Assembly (NCBI GenBank): GCA_033964015.1
Contig: CM066924.1
Location: 7,050,251-7,114,250, forward strand
DNA from: Scolanthus callimorphus
Lineage: Eukaryota; Cnidaria; Anthozoa; Actiniaria; Edwardsiidae
Reading direction: 5' to 3'
Length of the DNA: 64,000 nucleotides
The translations under genes were made by a program, and so were the position numbers. Within the stretch, counting starts at the first letter, position 1; each line of letters begins with the position of its first letter. Shown here piece after piece: positions 22,637 to 33,910 of the stretch. The notes under the pieces were generated by a model. That model saw only the letters and a list, made by a program, of their open reading frames with translations, searched no databases and was not told where the DNA came from.

Positions 22637-22819
22637 CGCCATGGTATAGCTGTATTAGATAGCATAGTTAGTAAGCCACTGGGCACCCTGTGTAATCCAC
22701 CTCGTGGTCAGCGGTCACGTGACATGTTATCCCTGTTCACGGTCCGGGTCATGGCCGCCATGTTGTCGGAGTAAATCTGTGATGAAGTAAACCTGACTAT
22801 TGTCATATTTCCTTAATGG
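22637..22819. repeat. 183-bp direct terminal repeat, right copy
   Basis: Pairs with 19,269-19,451; the two differences seen are 'aagccactg' for 'aaggcactg' and 'tcatatttcc' for 'tcatctttcc'. Confidence 0.9.
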
Positions 22820-23149
22820 CGTTTGAAACCGCAAACCAATCACTAATTTGTAAGGAAATTAGAGTTTGGGTCAACGTCCATATTTTTTTCTGACGGAATA
22901 CGAGGTTTTATGAAGCAACGTTGTTGAAAAAGGTGTAAACTTTAGCTTCTTTCAGGTTTTTGATAAATAATGGCTAACTTCAGATATTAGAGGCTCAGTA
23001 GTTATAGGAATTACGACTAGGATTAAACATCTCAATGTTTTAATATATTGTTCTTAAGAGAGGCAGTCTGTAAAGATCGAGGAAGGCCGGAAAAACAGAT
23101 TTTCACATAACTTGTCAAGATAACGCCCATCAATCGCTGATTACGCTGA

Positions 23150-23835
23150 TATATAAATTATGACTTTGCGCTGAATATTTTACGAGAAATAACCCGAAGT
23201 TTGGAACAAGGTCGAACCACTGGTTTTAGCCCTTGGCGAGGCCGTTTCTGCGTGTGTAAAAATTCTAGGAAAATGCGAATCGTTACGTAAAATCTAACTT
23301 GATAAATGATTAAAGCAACCATTGCTGAACATTTTGATGGGTATTTTATTTCCTGAAGTTAATTATTAAATATTTTTGAAATTTACAATATTTTCCATTT
23401 TCACGATGGATGTTTCAAGGGTCCAATTAAACGGGCTATATCTAACGAAGTCTCTGGCTTTTACCGAAAAATCACCTACAACCTGAAGGAGACATACCTG
23501 GACTACCAAAATGTTAAATAAAATTCGTGGGCACTCTGAATACAGAGTCAGCGGCAAGCAGTTTGTTACCTCTAGTCGCAGGACGGAATTTCAGCGCGAT
23601 CTAGACACGACGGACGAATCTTGAGTCAAAAACCTCCGAAATATGCATCAGTTTCCCGCCGAGTGTACCTCCAAGGTAAATTCAGAAGCAAATGATCCAT
23701 GCAGAGGTATTTTCCAGTATTTCTAGAGCTCCTTGTGTAGAATTATTATCCAAACAGCATCTTGACCTTTCATTCTTTGGTTTCCACGCACCGGTAAACA
23801 AGCCAAATCAAAATGAAAATCAAACCACAGGCAGA
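23150..23835. repeat. Dispersed repeat, uninterrupted copy
   Basis: This is the inverted counterpart of 40,770-41,379 plus 42,699-42,750. Shared text includes 'ataacccgaagtttgg', 'ttattaaatatttttga', 'gtcgtgtctagatcgcgctg' and 'catcttgacctttcattctt' (as its complement). Because this copy is not interrupted, it shows the state before the 41.4-42.7 kb insertion. No coding signal. Confidence 0.85.
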
Positions 23836-24109
23836 CCAGACTAAATATCAGTGGATTGAGTATATTTGCGGTTGTAAATATCGTAAATAAAAGTCTCTTC
23901 ATAATGTCTCTTGTTTACTGTATTTTATAGCGGAGCTCCTTGCGGCGGCCGAAGGCCGCCGCAAAGCGGAGCACCATACCTAAGAAAACAGCGTCAAAAA
24001 CTGCAAATATAGTATTGGGTACCCTGTGTGAATTTTTTGAGTAACCTGTGGAAATTGCTAGGGGTCGATCCGATTTTTGGACGTCTCAGAAAGCCCCGGA
24101 TGTTGTACG

Positions 24110-24255
24110 TGTTCCTGAAGCCTGACGTCACAATAGCCCTATTGTGACGTCAAGCATGCTCAACTCACTGGGGGAGGGGCGCGTTGTCAGGAGGGAGGAG
24201 GGAGTGCTCAACTAATGGGGGAGGGGCGCGTTGTCAGGGGGGGGGGATGCTGATG
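24110..24255. repeat. CRE palindrome and short tandem duplication
   Basis: A palindrome 'tgacgtcacaatag...ctattgtgacgtca' lies at 24,123-24,153. Then come two tandem copies of about 45 bp with 'gtgctcaact', 'gggggaggggcgcgttgtca' and G runs. Confidence 0.6.
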
Positions 24256-25684
24256 CTCACGTGAAAGGTAAAATCGCAGGCACAAATACCAGCATGTTTT
24301 GGCAACATCCAAAAAAGACTACAGGGCTGCTAGCGGCTGAAAAAACGACCTACAATAATTACTCAAAGGAGAAAATGCCCTAAAAGAAGCCATGGAATCC
24401 AAAGATTTGGTAGAATGGGGAATAATAATCAAGTTGGAGTATTTTCTTTGCCGGCTTGCTCCTGAAATTCTTCCAGTCGGAGTTTCAAGGCCGAGAAATG
24501 ACAGCTAACTGCAGAACCGTGCTATCACGCATCGCGCCTCAAAGGATAAAAATACGCGAAGAGGAAGCCATAGAATACAAACATTGGGTCGAGGGATGAG
24601 AAAGGGATCGAGGAATGATAAATTTGGTTAAAATTATCTCTAGTAGAAGAGCAGAAAGCAGAAAGAAATGGAAGCACCAGAGACTCTCAGAGAGACCTAG
24701 ACGGAAATTGCGCCCGGGAAGAAGGGGGAAGAAGCCGGGCAAAGCATGAGATCAGAGCAGAAAGTAACCACCAAAGAGAGGCATCCTGTTCTTTTCCATC
24801 ATATCTTTTTGAGACTACTCGATAGTCGAGGATTAACATGGAAACGGTTTAGTTTGTTCCCCTATGGACTAACACTATTTTTTTGAAACAGAAACTTCCG
24901 GTACCTGAAGTCCTTGAACGACACAACGCCTGACGAGCGCATCACTTCCCTTTACAGGAAGCGGAAATAGACTGGAAACAAGTTTCAAAGTTTCTATTGA
25001 CAAACGTCTTTGTTCATGACCACCACGTGACCCGAAGCGGCAAGATTAGTGAAAGTAAAGTTGTAGTTGTGTTCCTACAAACGATAGCCTGCTCTGTTTG
25101 TTTTCGAGAGGAGTCGTTTTCACGAGGAAAAATTACAGGCTGCAATTCTATTTAATTAGACACATGTTCTACTTCTCCACTGAATGCGAACGTGTGAGGA
25201 CTATAGCTGAATTCACAGGAACTGAAAACGTTTACAGTACAACAACAATGGCGCCCAAAATCGAGCGCGGGAGTTTTCGTGTTTTGCCGTGTTTTGTGGG
25301 TTCTTCAACTCCCTAAAGACATGGAATAGCTTTGAAAGTCACGGATATATGGGTGCGGTGTTGATTGGAAACTCACTGTTCGCTGGAGTTGGACAAACAT
25401 TCAGTATGAAGTGGATTAAACTGCAAGCTCTTTGGTAAGAATGTCTTTTTGTTTTATGAGAAATATTTTCTCTGACTAGACGATCTCTTCAGGGAATTTG
25501 ATTCCTCGGCCGTACGATTTAGAAAAGATGATCATAGACTTTTCCAACTGTGTTTTGGCCATTCATTGAATTATAGAATTAATTAACTTACTTTGAATAT
25601 TCTATCTATTGATAGCTATCTATTATTAAGTTGTTCTTGAAAACGTTCGACCTGTGTTTCAATTTGTTTTGGATTCTTCGTGAG
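24256..25684. other. No recognised gene
   Basis: Short open frames only. An ATG at 25,248 starts 23 codons (MAPKIERGSFRV...) before a stop; nothing supports it as a gene. Confidence 0.3.
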
Positions 25685-25687
25685 TAA

Positions 25688-26166
25688 TGCACTAGTCAAT
25701 TGAAACCCCCACCCCTAACCCAGGGAAGGGTGGCGTTATCGTTGGGGTTTAAAGCATTTTAAAACAAGAGTCTGTTCAGAGTGGGTGGTGGATCTGGAAC
25801 CTGTCCCACCCCCCGGGGAATGTTTATTTGCTTTCAAATAAATTATTTCGGTCAATTCTTTCACTTTGATTTTGGCCATGCAAATCTACATGTTAGCTAC
25901 GATGCAATTCATTGGAATTATTCGATTTTAATGCATTTTTCTGTACTTGCATCCCTTGTTTCATATAGGACACCACCTAGCTGAGGCCCACTCCCCTTTG
26001 ATGCTTGCAAGTAAAGGGTGATTTCGGAGGCCCCAAGGGTAGGGGCATTTCACAGGAATTTCCTCCCGATGGAGTGGGGACTTAACAGCTTTTGTTCAGG
26101 GGTAAAATTAAATCCCCAACCCTTCCCCGGGTCCCTAGGGGTGGTGGTTTTCAATTGACTAGTGCA
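25688..26166. mobile_element. Harbinger-like MITE with TAA TSD
   Basis: It is 479 bp, with inverted ends TGCACTAGTCAATTGAAA at the left and the complement at the right, followed inward by CCCCACCCCT-type text. TAA lies directly outside both ends (25,685-25,687 and 26,167-26,169). A 3-bp T-A-A/T-T-A duplication is the signature of PIF/Harbinger elements. Non-coding. Confidence 0.8.
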
Positions 26167-27600
26167 TAACCGGTTTGTCCCCAGCCAAATATACGTTAAA
26201 TGTTATGCATCAATAATATTTTCCTTGCTCAAAGGAAAGTCAGCAGAGTGCACAGAACGTTTTCCCATTTCTGTTGGATCAGAATAAAGAGAGCCTCTGT
26301 TATATGTTTCTGCCGTAGGTTTCATTGTTTTCACCTCTTTCAAAAACCCAATAGAAGTATCTTGATCAAAGTTTTTCAAACTTTTCTCAGGGGAGCATGC
26401 CCCCTCAAACAGAAATTATTTTGTTTTTCTGTCTCATTTCTATTTTCTCCCCCCCCCCCCCCTCCCCCCAAACCCCCATTTTTTTAGTACCTTTTTTTTT
26501 TCCTTTTCTGGACATCTTGTAAACCTGAAACTTCATGAATTTCAGACCCTTCTACAAAATTGCTCCACCCATAATATGGAGTTACGTATTTGGAACACTT
26601 TGGACTTTGCTGCCTTCTGCTTAACACCCATATGGCCAGGAGTAGTGTCTGGTCCAATATCTTTTGAAGGGTATGCACGCAAGTATAGTAACTTGTGTTA
26701 TTTCCATTATGGAATCTAGATGGCAACCTGTTTCAATATACAGCTGAGGGTTTTTATAGAATTGGGTCGACATAGAGTTTCATTGTAGTACTCCAGGGTG
26801 GAGAACTTTGACATTATATTTCTCCATTTTTCATTTTGTTGTTCATGGCATACATTTAATTTCCAAAATAGACCAAAATCAAGGAAGTGATTCTAAGTGT
26901 TTCAGTAACTGGATTTTTGGCCACTTTGCCAAAATTGCCCGGAATCCTGGTAAAATCTCTCCTGGTAAAATGTCTCTGTCAGATAATGCAGTTTTTTCCA
27001 CTGAGGAATAAATATTGTCCTGAATAAATCATGAAATGTGTCCCCTGGTTATTGTGTCCCCCAGCTGACCCCCAGCCAGCAATCCTTGTTGAGAGGGGTA
27101 GGCTGTATTGGAAAAAGTAAAAAAGTAAAGCCCCCCCCCCCCCCCCCCCCCCCCCTGCCGAGAAGGGCGTTGAAAAGTGACCCCCACCCCAGTATTTGTA
27201 TGGAAAAGAGCAGGGAACATGCTAATTCTGACTGTAAGCCGTGGAACATGTGCCAAGCAATAAAATAAATCAAGCCAATCAAGCAATCAAATTTATTTGA
27301 AAATTTGAAAATTTAATCATTACAAAATTTGAAACTGCAAACTTTTTTAGGGTTGAAAAGATTACCAAATATTTTAGGGGGATATTTTTTGGATATTTTG
27401 CAGGGATACAGCTGAGGCACCAAATGAGGCAAGATATGGGATTAGGGGATATTTTGGTCCCCAGACTTGCCTCTAGACAATCCCTCTGTGTTGAAATCAA
27501 ACAATTCACTTGTGACCGAGACAACTCTGGGCTGAGAGATATGGTATTTGTTTAGGGACAGCATAAAACTGTCTATCTCAGGGGTCATATGAGTCAAGAA
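26167..27600. other. Repeat-rich, no recognised gene
   Basis: Poly(C) runs lie at about 26,450-26,466 and 27,130-27,154. The short frames spanning them translate as poly-proline or poly-glycine and are discounted. Nothing else is supported. Confidence 0.4.
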
Positions 27601-28115
27601 ATAGGACAGGGCAATTCTTGTTAGGGGCTGCTGTAAGGTCTAACAGCCCTATCAGTCTCAAACAGCATAGGGCTGCTGTTAGGGACAAACAGCTGGGAGG
27701 AAGCATTCCTTACTCCCACGTCTAAAAGGCGGGGCACATATTATGATCAACACCTACAGCCCTAACAGCCCTGGCTGGCCTGACAACCCTAACATCCAAC
27801 AAACCTAACAGCCCTAACAAACCTAACAGTCCTAAACAGCAGAGAGGAAGCATTCCTAAAAGGCGGGGCACATATTATGATCAACACCTAACAGCCCTCT
27901 GTTAGGGCTGTACGGGCTGTTAGGACTGTTAGAGCTGTTAAGACTGTTAGGTCTGTAAGTGGGGTTAGGGTTGTTGTGTTTATCATAATTTGTGCCCCAG
28001 GTCTTTTAAGAGGTGGAAGTAAGGAATGTTTTCTCGATGCTGGTTTGGCTGTTAGGTCTGTTACGCCTAACAACAGCCCTAACAAGGACTTCCCTGCCCT
28101 ATTCCTTGACAGGTC
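27600..28115. repeat. Degenerate 'ccctaacag' repeat cluster with inverted halves
   Basis: Many copies of 'aacagccctaac' and relatives run first in one and then (from about 27,900) in the other orientation. The block 'aaaggcggggcacatattatgatcaacac' occurs at about 27,727 and 27,853, with a diverged inverse at about 27,975-28,010. It is a foldback made from short tandem units. Confidence 0.65.
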
Positions 28116-28221
28116 AGGGGTTGGGCCAACTTTCTTGATTGTGCGTGCCGCATGTGTTAGCCACAACACCAAGATATCCTTGCATTTTTTTTCTCATGTG
28201 AAACAGGTGCCAGTTTTGTCC

Positions 28222-28440
28222 CTACCCCAAAGTTGTCCCAGGGTCTTCTCTATCGTTTTTCAAAATGGTGGTTGACTCGGGAGAAGACCCTGGGGGAGGC
28301 TGAGTCACATGACCGTTTCACAACAAAGGACAACGTCGTTCCCATGTTTTCAAACAGTGGTCATGTGACTCAGCCTCCCCCAGGGTTTTCTACTCGACAA
28401 ACCGCCATCTTGAAAATTACCCACAAGACCCTGGAGACGA
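28222..28440. repeat. Foldback MITE
   Basis: 'Agaccctgggggaggctgag' followed by 'tcacatgacc' is answered by 'ggtcatgtga' and 'ctcagcctcccccagggt'; outer arms have 'aaaatggtggttga' and 'accgccatcttga'. About 220 bp, non-coding. Confidence 0.75.
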
Positions 28441-28959
28441 GGTTGATATCTCGCCTCATGCGAACAAGCCCTACGGGTGTCTACATTTTAATTAGTTGAG
28501 TTGTCCTCATGCTTTTTGTGTTTTGTAAAAGGCAGAAAGGCAATAATATTAGTCTAAATATAATAAATGTATTTTTGATACTACAATTAACTACTACCAT
28601 CTTTTATTCCTTATAATAGTTGGGAGCTCCGCTTTTAGGCAGTGCCTAAATCTATATATTATGTCTCTTGTTTACTGTACTACCATAATACCCACACCCA
28701 AGGTACGCAGCAAGCTCCTCGATCGCCGCTCAAAACATGGATCAGCCACGAACTTCGCCATGTTTCACACCGAAAATCTGCTCGTTCCAACTCCAAACTT
28801 CGGTTGGCCATCGAACAAAGGTTCAGCAACAACTGGAAACAGTTTCAGCTTTTCGGGTTCGGTAAAAGGTAATAAATTCTGGCAAAGAATTCCAGCCTCC
28901 ACAGATTCTCTTATGATCCGGAATCGAACCGAGCCGGAAACAGTCGTTAGAAATATAGT

Positions 28960-29070
28960 GAACAGCGGATGCACGCAAAACCATGGCAACCGGCAACCCA
29001 ACCGTTGAAATTATGGCGAAAGTGAGCGATTTGATTGGCGTTTGCCATTGTTTTGCGTGCAACCGCTGGC
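28960..29070. repeat. Small inverted repeat
   Basis: 'Cagcggatgcacgcaaaacc' at the left and 'gttttgcgtgcaaccgctgg' at the right, around 60 bp of unrelated text. MITE-like. It lies immediately upstream of the Penelope-like coding remnant. Confidence 0.6.
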
Positions 29071-29077
29071 CGTTTCT

Positions 29078-29934
29078 GGAAGGGAATCCTATCCTCTTAC
29101 TATTAACGGAGATCGCTTAGCTACCTCGGTCGACTACAAACCTACTGATTCTCATGGTTACCTGTGGTTCTCTTCATCGCACCCCGCGCATGTCAAGACA
29201 GCTATCCCGTTCTCGCAGCGAGGAGGCCGATTTTATGGCTAAATCGGACGAAATGAGCGAGTTTTTCAGAAATCGTGGTTACCCTGACAATGTCGTCGCT
29301 AATGCCCTTAGCCGCGCCCGTTCGATCGACAGAACCACAGCCTTGCAGCCATCAGAACCCACTCTAGAGGATAGGATTCCCTTCCCCCTTACTTTTCATC
29401 CTACTAACCTAGCAATCAAGCATTTTGTGTCCAGGAACTTTAAGATCCTACAAAGGGACCGAAACTTGCGCAATTCTCTTGTTAGAGGCGTTCTCACGCC
29501 TGGCGGTCTACAACCCGGCACTTTCAAATGTACTAGATCAAAATGCATAACGTGTGATCATGTCGTTTCCACCAGAAATCGGCCCTAACGGCGAGTCTTT
29601 TAACATCACAGATCACTTTGATTGCACCACCGCCAACGTCATATATTGTATTACTTGCTCCCTTTGCCGCATGATCTATATAGGACAAACCGGTCAAATG
29701 CTTTCTACGCGCTTTTACCAGCATCGCAATGATGTGAAGAAAAATGACCGTAACAAACCAGTGGCCCGACGCTTCAATCTTCCCGGTCACACTAGAGATC
29801 ATATGACTGTTTGCGGTGTTTCTCTTCACAACGGGTCCAATCATTCTCGCTTCCAGAAAGAGAATAGACTTATTCTTTCACTCGGTTGCCGATCACCCCA
29901 CGGCATCAATGAATTTTTCTCTTATATCTAGTTT
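29078..29934 (+). pseudogene. Penelope-like element, 3' part: RT end, linker and GIY-YIG endonuclease
   Basis: Three frames carry one protein. Frame A (29,078-29,230) has PLTINGDRLATSVDYKPTD and WFSSSHPAHVKTAIPFSQ, the end of a Penelope RT (YKPTD...SSHP...IPFSQ). Frame B (from about 29,215) has RNRGYPDNVVANALSRA and the linker KCTRSKCITC (cysteines typical of the Penelope linker). Frame C (from about 29,556) has VIYCITC...MIYIGQTG...STRFYQHR, the GIY-YIG nuclease core, and ends at a stop at 29,932-29,934. Two frameshifts and the loss of the N-terminal RT mean it is dead. Penelope elements use this nuclease, in place of an integrase, to nick the target. Confidence 0.88.
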
Positions 29935-30190
29935 TCTACATCTCATCATATTTCCTCTTTCTTTACTTTTATCACTAGTTTGCGATTTCAATGGCCCATG
30001 GCATCCTTTGTTATTCTTAAGCAATTATCACCTTTAGTCATTCCGAATGTTTATCTGTTGCTTAGCAACGGCTCTACATTTACTTTATATACAACCCCAC
30101 TCCCTCAGTTTTCTCTCTTTGCTCCGACGAAGGGCTAACGCTCGAAACGTCAGCAAAACACCATTTTTCCACGGCGTTTAACATAAATCT
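29935..30190 (+). repeat. 3' region of the Penelope-like element
   Basis: It includes 'gctccgacgaagggctaacg' followed by 'ctcgaaacgtcagc' at 30,121-30,154, a phrase I associate with the 3' end or terminal repeat of many metazoan Penelope-like elements. The exact 3' border is not defined. Confidence 0.55.
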
Positions 30191-31092
30191 CAACCTTTGG
30201 TTGTTGTTGTTCATGTGTGATTATGATTGTTTGGTTTGATGAGGACATGCTGTGGGTTCAGTTTTCACATCCAGCGATTTCGAATATTCTGTTTTTAGCA
30301 ATCATACTACGAGAAGGTTTTTTGTAAATATCTAACGAGGCACGCAGAGCGCTGAAGAACCGAGTAGTACGTATTGGCTGTTATAAGAACCCCACTAGCA
30401 TACTACCTTCAAATTGTTGCTAAAAGTTATTTTCTTGGTTTTAAAAAGTTTCACATTAGCTCTTTCGCTCCTCGCCATCTAACGTTATTATATTTTAGTT
30501 AGTAATACCTCCAATACCCAATAGTGCCAACCGTTATTGCGATACGTTTTTGGCTTCACCCGAGATTCAACAGAAAATCGAAAACAAGCAGTCGTGTTGT
30601 TTTAGTAGAAAATGATGGTCTTATATGCCAAATATATATAGGCATCAAGATGTGTAAGGCCTTTGTATCAAGCGCACCAAAGCTAGATGAACACTATCAA
30701 TCAATCAACCAAGACAAGCGCGGGACAGCTAGCGAAGGTGCTATTAATATATACATTTGGATCTAGGATTAGTGAAGCTGCTTTCACAATATTTTTTTAT
30801 AAAATATGTATTTCGCAAAATCTACGGGTTAAAATTGTTCAAATTATTCTCCCGCACTGTAACAACAAGTTTTTTATCACCTCCCCCCTCCGGAAGGAAA
30901 AAGGTCACACGGCTTCCAAATGTCACACAATCCAGGGCGAAATGAAGCGGCAAACACTGTGCATGTGCACTCTTCTTGCTCAAAATAATGCCTTTGTACA
31001 ACTAATACTAGAATAATCATAGATCACTAAATTGCGGTCGAAGCGAGTGTATCATGACTGAAGAAGAGAATGTACAGAGATTTCAAGGGCAA
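30191..31092. other. No recognised feature
   Basis: AT-rich intergenic or intronic sequence; the small frames have no recognisable domain. Confidence 0.4.
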
Positions 31093-31100
31093 GTCCAGAG

Positions 31101-31688
31101 TAGGCTTTTACACAAGTTGCTCGGCAACTTTTTGGCAACTTTTGCCTTTTCGAGCAACTTTTTGGCAACTTTTGGATTTGAGCAACTTTGGGGCAACTTC
31201 CTCTAATTCGAGCAACTTATATCTATTTTAGCAATTTATGTCGTTTTTAAAGTGACAAAACGGCAGTTTTGTATTTTCCTTTGCCGAAAATCATATGGTT
31301 CTAACTGCCGAGTGCCTAGATTTGCTTTTGACAACACTTTATATAGACACCTGTAAATGATTTTTGGGATACCTGTGTGATTTTTTTATCGGTCAGCGGT
31401 AGCCATGCGTTTTCAAAATGGCGGCCAACGTTTGTTATATCAATGTATTTAAAATCAGATGTTACAGATTATTTGTACTGTATGTACAGTTTATACAACA
31501 GTTTATACTTATAATAAGACGTAAAACTAATTCTTAAGACTTACGAAATGAGCAACTTTTGAGCAACTTTTTCTCAAAAGAGCAACTTTTGAGCAACTTT
31601 TTGAAAAAAATGAGCAACTTTTGAGCAACTTTTGAAGATTTTTGGAGCAACTTTTGACAAAAATCCGAGCAACTTGTGTAAAAGCCTA
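31101..31688. mobile_element. hAT-like MITE with 8-bp TSD and internal AGCAACTTTT repeats
   Basis: 588 bp with inverted ends TAGGCTTTTACACAAGTTGC (a further CGG also matches). The 8-bp direct repeat GTCCAGAG lies outside both ends (31,093-31,100 and 31,689-31,696). Next to the ends are runs of 'gagcaacttttgagcaactt' and 'gcaactttttggcaact', about 8 units on each side. An 8-bp TSD fits hAT elements. Non-coding. Confidence 0.88.
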
Positions 31689-31696
31689 GTCCAGAG

Positions 31697-32427
31697 CCTA
31701 TAACTGGTGAAAATGCTGTTACAAATAGACCTGTTTTATTTCAATATAAAAACATCGAGTGTCAGAATACCTGGATTGGAGAGTGATGGAGATGGAGGGT
31801 AGCATTTCAAGTAACAGGGATTAATTGTAGCGAGACTAAAAGGCCAACAGCCAAATAACTAAACTGGGAATTGTAGCGAGTTCCAAAGGCCCCCAACCGG
31901 GTAATATTCTGAGGTAGTGAAATCCGAAGGCCATCTTGCCGAATAAAAACTGTTATATGAAGTTCACTTTCTTCTATTCGTCGTATCTGCGTCGCGATCG
32001 ACTGCAAAATTCTCTGTAGCCTGCTTGCAGGCGGTACTGGGTGTTTTTATCGCGGAAAACCCGGTCCGTTAGGCTAAATTCTCCGTAAAACCCGGTGGGT
32101 TTCGTGTTTACAACGAAATGGAACACTGTTGGTTGAGCCTGCAATATTGTAGCCGTCGTTTCTTTTCGTGTGACATGCGCTAGTTACCATACCTCTCCCT
32201 GTCCGTATGAGATCGAGGCTAGTTTCATTACCATTCCACCTCCGTTCGTGAGATCGAGACAGTTTTATTACCATTCCACCTCGGCCGCTCTTGACATGAA
32301 TACGAGGCAAAATCACATAGTCAGTCCAAAATCTCTGAATCAAGCTGGCATCCAACCAAAGCCACGCGGGACTACTCGCGAATCGCGGGATGCGACCCCG
32401 ATCAGATTAGTATGCGGTCTTCTACCG
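31697..32427. other. No recognised gene
   Basis: Two 'gagatcgag' plus 'ttattaccattccacctc' repeats lie at 32,209-32,240 and 32,248-32,283. Nothing else is recognised. Confidence 0.4.
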
Positions 32428-32499
32428 CAATAACGGTAGATCAGTCATATATGGTTCACTATAGTGTCCTGGATATATCTTCTGTAATCACTAATATCT

Positions 32500-33808
32500 A
32501 TTCCTATCCATTGCTACCCATTGCTATCCATCCCTATCCATTGCTATCCACCCCTATCCATTGCTATCCATCCCTATCCATTGCTATCCATCCCTATCCA
32601 TTGCTATCCATCCCTATCCATTGCTAACCATCCCTAACCATTGCTATCCATCCCTATCCATTGCTATCCATCCCTATCCATTGCTATCCTATCCATCCTA
32701 TCCTATCCTATCCATTGCCATCCATCCCTATCCATTGCTGTCCATCACTATCCATTGCCATCCATCCCTATCCATCCCTATCCATTGCTATCCATCCCTA
32801 TCAATTGCTATCCATCCCTATCCATTGCCATCCATCCCTATCCATTGCCATCCATCCCTATCCATTGCTATCCATCCCTATCCATTGCTATCCATCCCTA
32901 TCCATTGCTATCCATTGCTATCCATCCCTATCCATTGCTATCCATTGCTATCCATTGCTATCCATCCCTATCCATCCCTATCCATCCCTATCCATCCCTT
33001 TTCATTGCTATCCATTACTATCCATTGCTATCCATCCCTATCCATTGCTATCCATCCCTATCTATTTCTACTCATCCTTATCCATTGCTATCCATCCCTA
33101 TCCATTGCCATCCATTGCTATCCATTGCTATCCATTGCTATCAATTGCTATCCATCCCTATCCATTGCCATCCACCCCTATCCATTGCTATCCATCCCTA
33201 TCCATTGCTATCCATCCCTATCCATTGCATCCATCCCTATCCATTGCTATCCATTGCCATCCATCCCTATCCATTGCTATCCATCCATATTCATTGCTAT
33301 CCATGCCTATCCATCACTATCCATTGCCATCCATCCCTATCCATTGCTATCCATCCCTATCCATTGCTATCCATTCCTATCCATTCCTATCCATTGCTAT
33401 CCATCCCTATTCATTGCTATCCACTGCTAGCCATCCCTATCCATTGCTATCCATTGCTATCCATCCCTATCCATTGCTATCCATTGCTATCCATTGCCAT
33501 CCATCCCTATCCATTGCTATCCATTCCTATCATTGCTATCCGTTGCTATCCATTGCTATCCATCCCTATCCATTGCTATCCATCCCTATCCATCCCTATC
33601 CATTGCTATCTATCCCTATCCATTGCCATCCATTGCCATCCATCCCTATCCATTGCTATCCACCCCTATCCATTGCTATCCATCCCTATCCATTGCCATC
33701 CATTGATATCCATTGCTATCCATAGCTATCCATCCCTATCCATTGCCATCCATTGATATCCATTGCTATCCATAGCTATCCATCCCTATCCATTGCTATC
33801 CATCCAAA
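32500..33808 (+). repeat. Left satellite arm (10-bp words, ~130 copies)
   Basis: Alternating decamers CCATTGCTAT and CCATCCCTAT, with variants such as CCATTGCCAT. The order of the two words is irregular. A stop-free repeat keeps all three plus-strand frames open (translations read ...SIPIHCYPSLSIAIHPYP...); these are not considered genes. Confidence 0.95.
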
Positions 33809-33910
33809 TAGCTTCGATTAATCTTAAACAATTTGTGCGAAATACGCAGCATTTAAAAGGGTGTATAGTTCAAGAAGATGTAATTGAAAGGGAATTTACA
33901 GGTAACTTGA

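Larger units (their letters stand above)
19269..22819. mobile_element. Possible non-autonomous LTR element bounded by 183-bp repeats
   Basis: Two near-identical 183-bp direct repeats bound 3.55 kb. A purine-rich stretch (atagaaaagaaaacagg) lies just before the right copy, as a polypurine tract would. The right flank (gtttgaaaccgcaaacc) resembles the continuation of the repeat interrupted at the left (compare 43,634-43,661), which supports insertion as a unit. Against it: the repeats do not begin TG and end CA, no TSD is evident, and no gag, pol or primer-binding site was recognised. Other repeats (20,560-20,885 and 22,441-22,585) lie inside. Confidence 0.4.
23928..28662. mobile_element. Region bounded by AGCGGAGCTCC inverted ends (uncertain element)
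   Basis: The left edge reads 'tatagcggagctcc' followed by a G/C hairpin (gcggcggccgaaggccgccgc split by 'gaa'). The right edge reads 'gggagctccgcttttaggc', then 'agtgcctaaatctatatatt'. The 11-bp ends are inverted with respect to each other. The same edge motifs recur around the satellites at 51-55.6 kb. Whether the 4.7 kb between them is one element or the ends belong to two elements cannot be decided. No transposase was found. Confidence 0.3.

Noticed and set aside
27029..27286. Poly-proline and poly-glycine frames across the C run
   Set aside because: Homopolymer translation only.
27600..28115. Telomere-like ccctaa repeats
   Set aside because: The unit is 'aacagccct' and variants, not regular TTAGGG, and the orientation flips inside the cluster.
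28661..29008. 115-residue frame before the Penelope-like remnant
   Set aside because: No Penelope motif; overlaps the inverted repeat at 28,960-29,070 and a repeat edge.
32561..33756. Frames of 289, 371 and 354 residues in the left arm
   Set aside because: Same explanation: overlapping frames of the same decamer array.
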